Source: an uncultured Mycoplasmatota bacterium
Lineage (GTDB): Bacteria; Bacillota_I; Bacilli_A; RF39; UBA660
Length of the DNA: 17,134 nt
Reading direction: 5' to 3'
Assembly: GCA_900552975.1 (NCBI GenBank)
Contig: UWSL01000020.1
Span: 1 to 17,134, forward strand
Numbering within the stretch: position 1 is the stretch's first letter; the number at the start of each line of letters is the position of its first letter. Under the pieces are notes generated by a model that was given only the letters and a program-made list of their open reading frames with translations, was not told the origin of the DNA and made no database searches. The position numbers and the translations under genes were made by a program. Below, in pieces: positions 7,448 to 13,360 of the stretch.

Positions 7448-8228
7448 TTGAAATAACCTCCTTTGCTAAATTTAAGTACGCTGTTGCAACTTTAGATGTT
7501 TTATCATAAGAAAATATTGATTTTCCTTCAGCTGATGATTCGGCTGCTTTAATTGCTCTAGGTATTCTTGTATCATACACTTTAAATATCAATCCGTAAC
7601 CTTCTTGTAAATCTAGTTTAATATTCTTTGCTAAATTAGTTCGCTCATCAACTAGAGTTTGCAAGATTCCACCAACCTCTAAATTAGGATTAGTATGAGT
7701 TCTAATTTGCTTTATGGTTCTTAATAATTGTTGCATTCCTTTAGTTGCAAGATAACCTGTTTCAACTGGAATTATTACTTTATCAGAACAAGATAGAGCA
7801 TTAACTGTTAACATACCTAAACTTGGCATACAGTCTATTAAAATATAGTCATACTCATCTTTTACCTCTTTTAATACATTCTTCATTACATATTCTCTAC
7901 TCATAACATTGAGTAAACTAACTTCCATTGAAGATAATTCAAGGTTTGATGGAATTACATCTACTCCTTCTTCTTGATGTAATAAAGCTTCTTTTGGCTT
8001 AACATCTATATCTTTAACTACTCTTTCCATTAGTGTAGCAATAGTAACAGGTATATCATCAGTATTATGCCATCCCATATAGGCTGTTAAATCGCCTTGA
8101 GGATCTGCATCAACTAATAATACTTTCTTGCCCATATTAGCAAGTGCTACACCTAAGCTAACTGTTGTCGTTGTTTTACCAACACCACCCTTTTGATTAG
8201 CAATCGAAATAATTTCACATTTTTTCAT
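7404..8228 (-). CDS. parA: ParA/Soj-family partition ATPase
   Basis: This 274-aa deviant-Walker ATPase has NQKGGVGKTTTT (P-loop, residues 11-22) with the signature lysine, VDADPQG (about 39-45) as switch I, and YILIDCMPSLG as Walker B. It would position element DNA on the nucleoid together with ParB. There is no N-terminal helix-turn-helix, so it is the short Soj-like type and is not expected to autoregulate by itself. The start ATG follows AAGGAGGA at ideal spacing, and that SD can be sequestered by an upstream leader ORF (8262-8294). It is the first gene of the element operon and overlaps parB. Confidence 0.95.
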   Translation of the reverse strand: MKKCEIISIANQKGGVGKTTTTVSLGVALANMGKKVLLVDADPQGDLTAYMGWHNTDDIPVTIATLMERVVKDIDVKPKEALLHQEEGVDVIPSNLELSSMEVSLLNVMSREYVMKNVLKEVKDEYDYILIDCMPSLGMLTVNALSCSDKVIIPVETGYLATKGMQQLLRTIKQIRTHTNPNLEVGGILQTLVDERTNLAKNIKLDLQEGYGLIFKVYDTRIPRAIKAAESSAEGKSIFSYDKTSKVATAYLNLAKEVISNGEKECNRFDVQVR

Positions 8229-8232
8229 TTTC

Positions 8233-8275
8233 TCCTCCTTCTAGTTATTCTCCCTTAAACATTAAGGAGGATAAC
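8233..8275 (-). promoter_or_regulatory. Candidate translational attenuator controlling parA
   Basis: On the minus strand UCCUCCUU (8271-8264), which spans the last codons and the start of the stop codon of the leader ORF, is exactly complementary to the parA SD AAGGAGGA (8240-8233), giving an 8-bp SD-sequestering stem. A competing hairpin pairs 8275-8262 with 8258-8244 (GUUAU/AUAAC and CUUAA/UUAAG arms with small defects), which would leave the SD free. Alternative structures plus a translated leader are the hallmark of erm/cat/tet-type attenuators. Any anti-SD-like sequence would pair with any SD, so chance is possible. Confidence 0.5.
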
Positions 8276-8294
8276 CTTTAATAATTTTTTTCAT
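8262..8294 (-). CDS. Ten-residue leader peptide upstream of parA (MKKIIKGYPP)
   Basis: A tiny ORF with its own SD (GGAGG, 6 nt before the ATG) encodes MKKIIKGYPP and then TAA, ending 33 nt before the parA start. Its final Tyr-Pro-Pro-stop codons form the sequence complementary to the parA SD. C-terminal Pro-Pro before a stop codon is known to slow termination, so ribosome stalling here could unmask parA translation. A longer in-frame version from an upstream ATG (8313-8315, MKKWRQ...) exists but has no SD. The ORF is too short for standard gene calls; its expression is not proven. Confidence 0.5.
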   Translation of the reverse strand: MKKIIKGYPP

Positions 8295-8315
8295 AATCTG
8301 CCTCCATTTTTTCAT

Positions 8316-8352
8316 AAAAAAAACTAGCTATTTTCGTTAAAATAACTAGTTT
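8316..8352 (-). terminator. Strong rho-independent terminator near the right end of the element
   Basis: A 14-bp stem with one mismatch (AAACTAGTTATTTT against AAAATAGCTAGTTT), a 4-nt AACG loop and an 8-U run on the minus strand. It lies upstream of the parA leader ORF, with no ORF of note between it and yabG. It could stop chromosomal readthrough into the element, end a small RNA, or act as an attenuator for parA. On the plus strand the trailing U tract is weaker. Confidence 0.85.
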
Positions 8353-8487
8353 ATTTTCTAAGTAGTGTTTATCGCCCCTACCTATTTAAACATATAAAAT
8401 TCACTAAATTTAAAGCAAAAACTATCAAAAATATCTATTTTTTAGTACCATTACAACTTAGCACTTTTTCCCTTATTTCACCTAGGT
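8353..8487 (-). other. Noncoding end segment of the element; candidate small RNA/leader and att region
   Basis: This 135-nt gap between the truncated yabG and the terminator has no supported ORF. It holds a CCTAGG palindrome (8480-8485) just after the yabG stop, and GTGCT-containing motifs recur here and in yabG (AAAGTGCT at 8461-8468 and 8531-8538). A small hairpin (TAGGTAG / CTACTTA, 8384-8359) lies directly before the terminator stem. I see no convincing sigma-A promoter; the best candidate, TTGCTT-16-TATATG (8418-8391), is weak. It probably contains the element end and the parA transcription start. Confidence 0.4.
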
Positions 8488-8784
8488 TTAAGCCACTTTT
8501 ATTTCTTGTACTTCATCGCCATCCAAATGAAGCACTTTAGCTGGTAAATAAAAAAATTCACATCGATTGTTTTCGGTAAAAGGACTCTCTATAATAACTC
8601 TTTTTCCAAAATCATCATCAATTCCTGCGTCATACTTAACCAAATCATCAATAGGACTATTAGCAATCAACCTTACACTAACCCCTTTTAAAATAACCTC
8701 TCCATCATCAATCGATAAAATAACAAAAACAATATCATTATTATAGCTATTTCGCGTAACATAATCTCCTACATTAAATTTCAT
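8488..8784 (-). pseudogene. yabG: 5' fragment of yabG (sporulation-specific protease), interrupted by the element
   Basis: The 98-aa frame starts MKFNVGDYVTRNSYNNDIVF after an AGGTGA SD; a longer frame from 8841 reads through rsmA-yabG spacer and is not the start. It follows the N-terminal pattern of Bacillus YabG (about 290 aa): M-x-F-x-h-GD-x-V-x-R-x-SY, V-R-L-I-A-(N/D)-S, and PAKVLHLDGDE. Homology stops at the E encoded at 8512-8514; seven unrelated residues and a stop follow. The whole protease part is absent. Position directly after rsmA matches B. subtilis synteny. YabG processes spore coat proteins in the mother cell, so the fragment alone should be inactive unless element excision restores the gene. 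Confidence 0.8.
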
Positions 8785-8830
8785 ATAATCACCTAAAAAA
8801 AGATTATGTCTAAACCCAAAAAATATTACT

Positions 8831-8861
8831 AAAAAAAACAAATATTAAAATAAAATATTTG
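8831..8861 (-). terminator. Terminator overlapping the rsmA stop codon
   Basis: A perfect 8-bp stem (CAAATATT / AATATTTG) with a 7-nt loop is followed by eight U residues on the minus strand. The rsmA stop codon (8845-8847) lies within the hairpin. It ends the backbone operon before yabG, implying yabG has its own (sporulation) promoter. Confidence 0.8.
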
Positions 8862-9630
8862 CCATTTCTACAAAACATTCAATTGGAATACTTTCTGCAC
8901 GATCCTGCAATGTTAAATCATATTTATTTAAAACTAATGCTACTTTTTCAAGTTCATAATTGCTTAAATTATTTTTTATATTCTTTCTCTTCATTCTAAA
9001 AGCATCTTTTATTAATTTAAATAATTCTTTTTCATTTTTTACACTATACTTTTTATCCTTTTTTACAAATTTTATAACAGCACTATCCACATTTGGTACT
9101 GGATCAAAACATTTACGAGACACAACAAAGCTTTTCGTCACATGATAGTAATAACTTAATAAAGCTGTCATATATCCATAATCTTTAGTACCACATTTAG
9201 CTGAATATCTATTAGCCACTTCATTCTGAACCATAAAAGCCATACCTGAAACATCTAAATTTAAAGAGATTATTTTTTCAATAATTGGTGAAGTTATATA
9301 ATAAGGCAAATTAGCTATAATATATAATTTGTCATACTCTATATTTCTTATATCATCCAAAACATCAGCTTCCATAAAATCTTTAAAAATTATTTTTGTT
9401 TTATCATCTTCATACTTTGTTAAATACTTTTCAACTCTTTTATCTATCTCATAACAAATTAATTTAGAATCATATAACTTTAAATACTTTGTTAAAGCGC
9501 CTTGGCCAGGTCCTATCTCTATTACTAAGTCATCACTAGTTACTTTAAAAATATCAATTATATTTATTAAAACTTTTTTATCTTTTAAAAAATTCTGACC
9601 CAAACTTTTTTTATGTACAAACTTTTCCAT
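8845..9630 (-). CDS. rsmA: 16S rRNA dimethyladenosine transferase RsmA/KsgA
   Basis: This 261-aa SAM-dependent methyltransferase dimethylates the two adjacent adenosines in the 3' terminal helix of 16S rRNA (A1518/A1519, E. coli numbering), a late step in 30S assembly. Visible motifs are SLGQNFLKD at the N-terminus, the SAM-binding VIEIGPGQGALTKYL, acidic residues in ICYEID, the catalytic NLPYYITSPI motif, and FDPVPNVDSAVI. Length is slightly under the usual 270-290 aa. The ATG follows an AGAGG SD, 4 nt downstream of the 3D-domain gene, so they are co-transcribed. In B. subtilis rnmV (ribonuclease M5) sits between these two genes; it is absent here. Confidence 0.96.
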   Translation of the reverse strand: MEKFVHKKSLGQNFLKDKKVLINIIDIFKVTSDDLVIEIGPGQGALTKYLKLYDSKLICYEIDKRVEKYLTKYEDDKTKIIFKDFMEADVLDDIRNIEYDKLYIIANLPYYITSPIIEKIISLNLDVSGMAFMVQNEVANRYSAKCGTKDYGYMTALLSYYYHVTKSFVVSRKCFDPVPNVDSAVIKFVKKDKKYSVKNEKELFKLIKDAFRMKRKNIKNNLSNYELEKVALVLNKYDLTLQDRAESIPIECFVEMANILF

Positions 9631-9634
9631 TAAA

Positions 9635-10189
9635 TTACCAACCTCTTCTCATTACCTCATAAGTTATTGAACTACGTCCGACTTGTGTATATGCCAAACT
9701 TTCGCTCTCTACCAAAAGATCTAAGTTATTTCCACCTACTCCTCTATCTAAAACAATAGCATAAATTGGTGAACTAGACAATTTTCTTAAATTAAATTTA
9801 ACAATACTACCACATGGTAAATTTTTTGATGAAGCAACAATTCTCACATTACCATAAACATTATCTTGATATGTTACTACACCATTTTGATAAACATTAT
9901 AACTACTACAAGCTAAGCGACCACTACATAAAGGACAATCTGCTGAATATCCAGTTAAACTTCCTGTTAAAACACTAAGACTTGTACTATTATTAACCTT
10001 AGGTTGAGGTTGAACTACTACAACAGGCTTTTCTTCTTTATCCTTCATGGCAATAGCTGATAAGTCAACCAATTTATCTAAAGATAAATCATCAATTAAC
10101 TCTTTTTGTGAAATGTTCACATTTGAATTTATATAGAATACAACTATTAAAACCAATAATACTTTTAATAGTTTCTTAATAATATGCAT
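9635..10189 (-). CDS. 3D-domain cell-wall protein (YabE/RpfB C-terminal-like)
   Basis: This 184-aa exported or membrane-anchored protein starts MHIIKKLLKVLLVLIVVFYI; a GTG 9 nt upstream overlaps the SD and is not preferred. After an N-terminal hydrophobic segment (about 5-24) and a linker, the C-terminal domain (about 80-184) carries the 3D pattern of conserved aspartates, as in TGYSADC, VLDRGVGG and NNLDLLVES, a double-psi barrel related to lytic transglycosylase MltA. B. subtilis YabE, in the same position after tatD, has this domain at its C-terminus with DUF348/G5 domains in front. Those are missing here, so this is a minimal version. Peptidoglycan remodelling, perhaps during sporulation, is the likely role. 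Confidence 0.85.
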   Translation of the reverse strand: MHIIKKLLKVLLVLIVVFYINSNVNISQKELIDDLSLDKLVDLSAIAMKDKEEKPVVVVQPQPKVNNSTSLSVLTGSLTGYSADCPLCSGRLACSSYNVYQNGVVTYQDNVYGNVRIVASSKNLPCGSIVKFNLRKLSSSPIYAIVLDRGVGGNNLDLLVESESLAYTQVGRSSITYEVMRRGW

Positions 10190-10232
10190 AAAATACACCT
10201 CAAAATTGAGATATATCCTAGCACTTTAAATT

Positions 10233-10982
10233 TTAAATGTCAAAGACCTGATGAACATTTTCATTGGTTATATTTGCCAAATTTTCCATAGAAACTCCTT
10301 TTAAAGAAGCTACAAACTCGGCTATTTCATTAATATGTGAAGAATCATTTCTTTCTCCTCTAAAAGGAACTGGTGTCAAATAAGGAGAATCAGTCTCTAA
10401 AACTAATTTTTCTACAGGAATTTCTTTTATGACATCTTTTAAGTTGCAATTTTTAAATGTTATAACACCATTAACACCCAATAAAAAGCCTAATTTCAAA
10501 TAAATATTTGCTGTTTCTAAACTTCCACTAAAACTATGAATAACTCCTCTAACTTTATATTTCTTTAGCGTTTCTATTGTATCAAGAGTCGCATCACGAC
10601 TGTGAATAATAACTGGTTTATTATATTTTTCAGCTAGTTTTAATTGTTCTTCAAAAAGAATTATTTGTGCTTCTTTATTTTCTTTTCCATAATGATAATC
10701 TAAACCAATTTCTCCAATCGCAACTATTTTTTCATCATTAAGATGTTTTTCAATAAAATCTATATCTTCTTTTTTATAATCTAAAACACTTTCTGGATGA
10801 ATGCCTAAGGCTCCATACATAAAATCATAAGATGAAACTTTTTTTAATACTTCTATATTAGACTTAGCATCACAACCATTATTAATAATTTTACCAATAT
10901 TATTATCTTTTATTTTTTTTAATACTTTTTCTATATCATCATAATATTCATCATAAATATGACAATGTGTATCTACAAACAT
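10233..10982 (-). CDS. tatD: TatD-family metal-dependent DNase/hydrolase
   Basis: This 249-aa TIM-barrel hydrolase has the metal-binding residues of the TatD family in order: FVDTHCHIYD (HxH), GEIGLDYHY (Glu), VIIHSRDA (His), VIHSFSG (His) and LETDSPYLTP (Asp). It probably acts as a 3'-5' exonuclease in DNA repair or turnover. Length is typical (about 255 aa). It follows metG, as in B. subtilis (metS-yabD), but here a terminator and a candidate promoter separate them. A GAGGTGAT SD precedes the ATG. Confidence 0.95.
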   Translation of the reverse strand: MFVDTHCHIYDEYYDDIEKVLKKIKDNNIGKIINNGCDAKSNIEVLKKVSSYDFMYGALGIHPESVLDYKKEDIDFIEKHLNDEKIVAIGEIGLDYHYGKENKEAQIILFEEQLKLAEKYNKPVIIHSRDATLDTIETLKKYKVRGVIHSFSGSLETANIYLKLGFLLGVNGVITFKNCNLKDVIKEIPVEKLVLETDSPYLTPVPFRGERNDSSHINEIAEFVASLKGVSMENLANITNENVHQVFDI

Positions 10983-10997
10983 AATATCACCTCTAAA

Positions 10998-11025
10998 ATT
11001 ATATCAATTTACTTATTTTTTGCAA
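10998..11025 (-). promoter_or_regulatory. Candidate sigma-A promoter for tatD
   Basis: TTGCAA (11025-11020), a 16-bp spacer and a perfect TATAAT (11003-10998) on the minus strand. Transcription would start only a few bases before the tatD SD, giving a very short leader. It follows the metG terminator, so it would restart transcription for tatD, the 3D gene and rsmA. Confidence 0.5.
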
Positions 11026-11051
11026 TATTTTATTTCCCGGGAAATAAAATA
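11026..11051. repeat. 26-bp perfect palindrome abutting the tatD promoter
   Basis: A perfect inverted repeat centred on CCCGGG with two 13-bp arms (left arm TATTTTATTTCCC). It ends exactly where the candidate -35 of tatD begins. It has no U run on either strand, so it is not a canonical terminator; a regulator-binding operator is a reasonable reading. The nearby metG terminator has the related core TATTTCCCGAGAAATA. Confidence 0.7.
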
Positions 11052-11064
11052 GATACAATTTCCC

Positions 11065-11095
11065 AAAAAAAAGACTATTTCCCGAGAAATAATCT
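11065..11095 (-). terminator. metG terminator
   Basis: On the minus strand AGATTATTTC and GAAATAGTCT form a 10-bp stem (one G-U) around TCGG, followed by a U run. It begins at the metG stop codon. Confidence 0.8.
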
Positions 11096-12632
11096 ATTTT
11101 TTATCTATTCTATCAAACAAATGAACAGGTTCTTTTAATTTTATACCACTTGTTAATAAACCAAACTCATTTGTTGAATCAAAACTATTCACTTCTGTAT
11201 TCAATTGATCAAATATTTTTTCAGCCGTATCTGGTAAAAATGCACTCAACAATACTGCACAAATTCTAATACTTTCTAATAAATTATACAATACTGTTCC
11301 TAATCTAGCTTGCTTTGCTTCATCCTTAGCTAAAATCCATGGTGTTGTATCATCGATATACTTATTACATTTTCTTAATACCTCAAATATTTCTTGTAAA
11401 GCATCTCCGATTTTTAATTCATTCATTTTATTTGTAACTTTTTCATTTAATTGTAATACATTATCAATTAAATCAGAGTCAATTTCAGCAAATTCAGCAT
11501 TTTCTGGAATTATTCCATCAAAATACTTGAAATCCATACTTACTGTTCTATTAACCAAATTACCTAATATATTAACTAAATCAGTATTAATTCGTTCAAT
11601 TAATAAGTCCTTAGAGAATATTCCATCCGAAGCAAAAGGAATTTCATGTAAAAAATAATATCTTACTGCATCAACACCATATTCTTTAACCAAATCATCG
11701 GCATAAATGACATTTCCTTTTGACTTACTCATTTTACCATCAGCCATTATCAACCACGGATGACCAAATACTTGTTTAGGCAATGGTAGATTTAAACTCA
11801 TTAAAAAGCATGGCCAATAAATCGTGTGAAATCTGATAATATCCTTACCAATTAAATGAAGATCAGCTGGCCATCTATAACCAAATTCTTCTGTAGAATT
11901 ATCAAAATCAAATCCAATATTAGTTATATAATTTGTTAAAGCATCTAACCATACATAAACTACATGTTTCTGATCAAATGATACAGGAATTCCCCAAGTA
12001 AAAGAGGTTCTAGACACACATAAATCTTGTAAACCAGGTTTAATAAAATTATTTAACATTTCATTTTTGCGCGCTACTGGTTGAATAAAATCTGGATGTG
12101 ATTCAATATATTCTTCTAATTGTTTCTGATATTTGCTTAGCTTAAAGAAATAAGCTTCCTCTTTCTTTTGCTGAACTTCACGACCACAATCTGGACACTT
12201 ACCATCAATTAATTGACTTTCTGTCCAAAATGATTCACAAGGTGTACAATACAAACCTTTATATTCACCTTTGTATATATCACCTTTATCATACATATAC
12301 TTAAATATATGTTGAACGACTTCTTCATGATGTTTATCTGTTGTTCTAACAAATCTATCATAGCTTGTATTCATAACATCCCATATTTTTCTAAGTTCTG
12401 TTGACTTTTCATCAACAAATTTTTGAGGTGTAATACCAGCTTCGCGAGCTTTTATTTCTATCTTTTCACCATGTTCATCAGTTCCTGTCTGAAAATAAAC
12501 ATCGTATCCTTCTAATCTTTTATATCTTGCTATAGCATCAGCTAAAACAATTTCATAAGTATTTCCAATATGTGGTTTACCTGAAGTATATGCGATTGCT
12601 GTACTTATATAATATTTTTTCTTTTTTTCCAT
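11094..12632 (-). CDS. metG: Methionyl-tRNA synthetase
   Basis: This 512-aa class I synthetase charges tRNA-Met and initiator tRNA. The ATP site signature is KPHIGNTYE (residues 19-27; HIGN in place of HIGH) with KMSKS at 300-304. A zinc knuckle C129-C132/C146-C149 lies in the connective domain, followed by the WLDALTNYI methionine-pocket region and a C-terminal anticodon-binding helical bundle. It lacks the C-terminal EMAP-II-like tRNA-binding domain of B. subtilis MetS (about 660 aa), giving the compact form. It starts 11 nt after the dUTPase-family stop, with the SD AGGAGGA overlapping that stop codon, so both share a transcript controlled by a Met-specific T-box upstream. Confidence 0.97.
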   Translation of the reverse strand: MEKKKKYYISTAIAYTSGKPHIGNTYEIVLADAIARYKRLEGYDVYFQTGTDEHGEKIEIKAREAGITPQKFVDEKSTELRKIWDVMNTSYDRFVRTTDKHHEEVVQHIFKYMYDKGDIYKGEYKGLYCTPCESFWTESQLIDGKCPDCGREVQQKKEEAYFFKLSKYQKQLEEYIESHPDFIQPVARKNEMLNNFIKPGLQDLCVSRTSFTWGIPVSFDQKHVVYVWLDALTNYITNIGFDFDNSTEEFGYRWPADLHLIGKDIIRFHTIYWPCFLMSLNLPLPKQVFGHPWLIMADGKMSKSKGNVIYADDLVKEYGVDAVRYYFLHEIPFASDGIFSKDLLIERINTDLVNILGNLVNRTVSMDFKYFDGIIPENAEFAEIDSDLIDNVLQLNEKVTNKMNELKIGDALQEIFEVLRKCNKYIDDTTPWILAKDEAKQARLGTVLYNLLESIRICAVLLSAFLPDTAEKIFDQLNTEVNSFDSTNEFGLLTSGIKLKEPVHLFDRIDKK

Positions 12633-12643
12633 TTATATTCCTC

Positions 12644-13108
12644 CTAATAATCTGATGTTCTTTCTATAAATTCACTATCTTCATCATCATCTGTTTTTAA
12701 ATATTTAATAATCATACCTTGACACATGCCATCACCAGCTTTTACTACATAATCCTCACTACCTTCATTTTGGATTTTAATCCACATATGACCTTCATTA
12801 TCAGGATTATTATAATAATCTGCATCAATTACTCCTATTTGATTACACAATCTGACATTCCATTTAAATCCCATACTACTACGAGCCATTAACAATAATA
12901 CTTCATCATTTTCTATAATAGCTTTTACTCCAGTTGGAATTTTCTTTATTTCTCCCGGTTTTAAAGTGTAATCGTACAAAGCATAAAAATCATAAGCTGC
13001 CGCATGTTTCGTTTCTCTTTTTGGTAACTTATAATCTTTATACAAACTTTCATCATCTTTTATATCTTTTTTAAATTGATCAAAAGATATTTTTTCAAAT
13101 TTTCTCGT
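12644..13108 (-). CDS. dUTPase-family protein (trimeric dUTP diphosphatase), ACG start proposed
   Basis: In the dUTPase fold, motif 1 reads AAAYDFYAL, motif 2 ARSSMGFKW, motif 3 GVIDADYYN (catalytic Asp and Tyr) and motif 4 GDGMCQGMI. The Gly-rich motif 5 is missing: the protein ends DSEFIERTSDY. It would hydrolyse dUTP to dUMP, though loss of motif 5 may lower activity or change substrate. A TTG at 13043-13045 would give 133 aa but has no SD. In-frame codons continue upstream to an ACG at 13106-13108, 7 nt after a perfect AAGGAGG, encoding (M)RKFEKISFDQFKKD and so on, 154 aa in total. No ATG, GTG or TTG exists at that position. First gene after the T-box; metG follows by 11 nt. Confidence 0.75.
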   Translation of the reverse strand, partial: TRKFEKISFDQFKKDIKDDESLYKDYKLPKRETKHAAAYDFYALYDYTLKPGEIKKIPTGVKAIIENDEVLLLMARSSMGFKWNVRLCNQIGVIDADYYNNPDNEGHMWIKIQNEGSEDYVVKAGDGMCQGMIIKYLKTDDDEDSEFIERTSDY

Positions 13109-13117
13109 AAGAACACC

Positions 13118-13148
13118 TCCTTAAATAAAAAAATTCATAATCTAAGGA
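13118..13148 (-). promoter_or_regulatory. SD-sequestering helix within the T-box expression platform
   Basis: The minus-strand UCCUUAGAU (13148-13140) pairs with AUUUAAGGA (13126-13118), 9 bp with one G-U, burying most of the AAGGAGG SD of the dUTPase gene. Its 5' arm includes the 3' half of the antiterminator, so the two structures exclude each other, as expected for a translational T-box. Confidence 0.5.
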
Positions 13149-13185
13149 CGAGCTTAACCCGCGGTACCACCTTAGTTTATGAATT
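13127..13185 (-). terminator. Terminator-like hairpin enclosing the T-box antiterminator
   Basis: AATTCATAAACTAAGG (13185-13170) pairs with the reverse complement at 13147-13132 over 16 positions with one A-A mismatch, and seven U residues span 13133-13127. The loop contains the UGGUACCGCGG element. In canonical T-boxes the terminator instead competes with the antiterminator. Confidence 0.6.
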
Positions 13186-13316
13186 ATCATACACTTATAT
13201 TCTTAACGCGAATAACGTTTCAACTCCAGAGCCATGTTCTCTTTATTTCATAATAATTCTTTTCACCAACCAGAATCTCTCTTGATTATTACTTTAAAAA
13301 TACTCTTTCCTTCAAC

Positions 13317-13360
13317 ATTGAATATAAAGATAATTTATCACATTTTATCTTTATATTCAA
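13317..13360. repeat. 16-bp perfect inverted repeat at the spoVT 3' end
   Basis: TTGAATATAAAGATAA and TTATCTTTATATTCAA flank a short AT-rich loop. The spoVT stop (13357-13359) lies in one arm. No U run follows, so it is at best a poor terminator; it overlaps the T-box promoter and could be an operator or mRNA 3'-end structure. Confidence 0.6.
13332..13360 (-). promoter_or_regulatory. Candidate promoter of the T-box transcript
   Basis: TTGAAT (13360-13355), a 17-bp spacer and TAAATT (13337-13332) preceded by TG (extended -10). Predicted start near 13325 coincides with the first base needed for the base of Stem I (UUCAAU, 13322-13317, pairing with GUUGAA). The -35 overlaps the spoVT stop codon. 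Confidence 0.5.

Larger units (their letters stand above)
13110..13326 (-). promoter_or_regulatory. T-box riboswitch, methionine specifier (AUG), controlling the dUTPase-metG operon
   Basis: The minus strand carries the T-box antiterminator core AAGGTGGTACCGCGG (13172-13158) and its partner CGTCCTT (13150-13144). The Stem I hallmarks AGAGAG and GGTTGGTGAAA lie at about 13284-13260. On the 3' side of Stem I the sequence GAACATGG places AUG (13235-13233), followed by a purine, in the specifier position, matching Met and the downstream metG. Uncharged tRNA-Met would pair with the specifier and the UGGU bulge. The expression platform is unusual: a terminator-like stem encloses the antiterminator, and a second stem can mask the SD. 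Confidence 0.9.

Noticed and set aside
8358..8384. Possible riboswitch aptamer (GGGGCGATAAAC segment)
   Set aside because: The sequence is weakly reminiscent of fluoride-type motifs but lacks the required stems and pseudoknot pairing.
8801..8808. CATAATCT as a sigma-K -10 element for yabG
   Set aside because: It fits the -10 consensus, but no matching -35 is present and transcription would begin on the SD itself.
8785..8841. Upstream extension of yabG to an ATG at 8841
   Set aside because: Those codons are the rsmA terminator tail and spacer; the AGGTGA SD and YabG homology place the start at 8784.
13043..13045. TTG as the start of the dUTPase-family gene
   Set aside because: No SD precedes it and it would drop 21 coding-like residues between a perfect SD and the fold.
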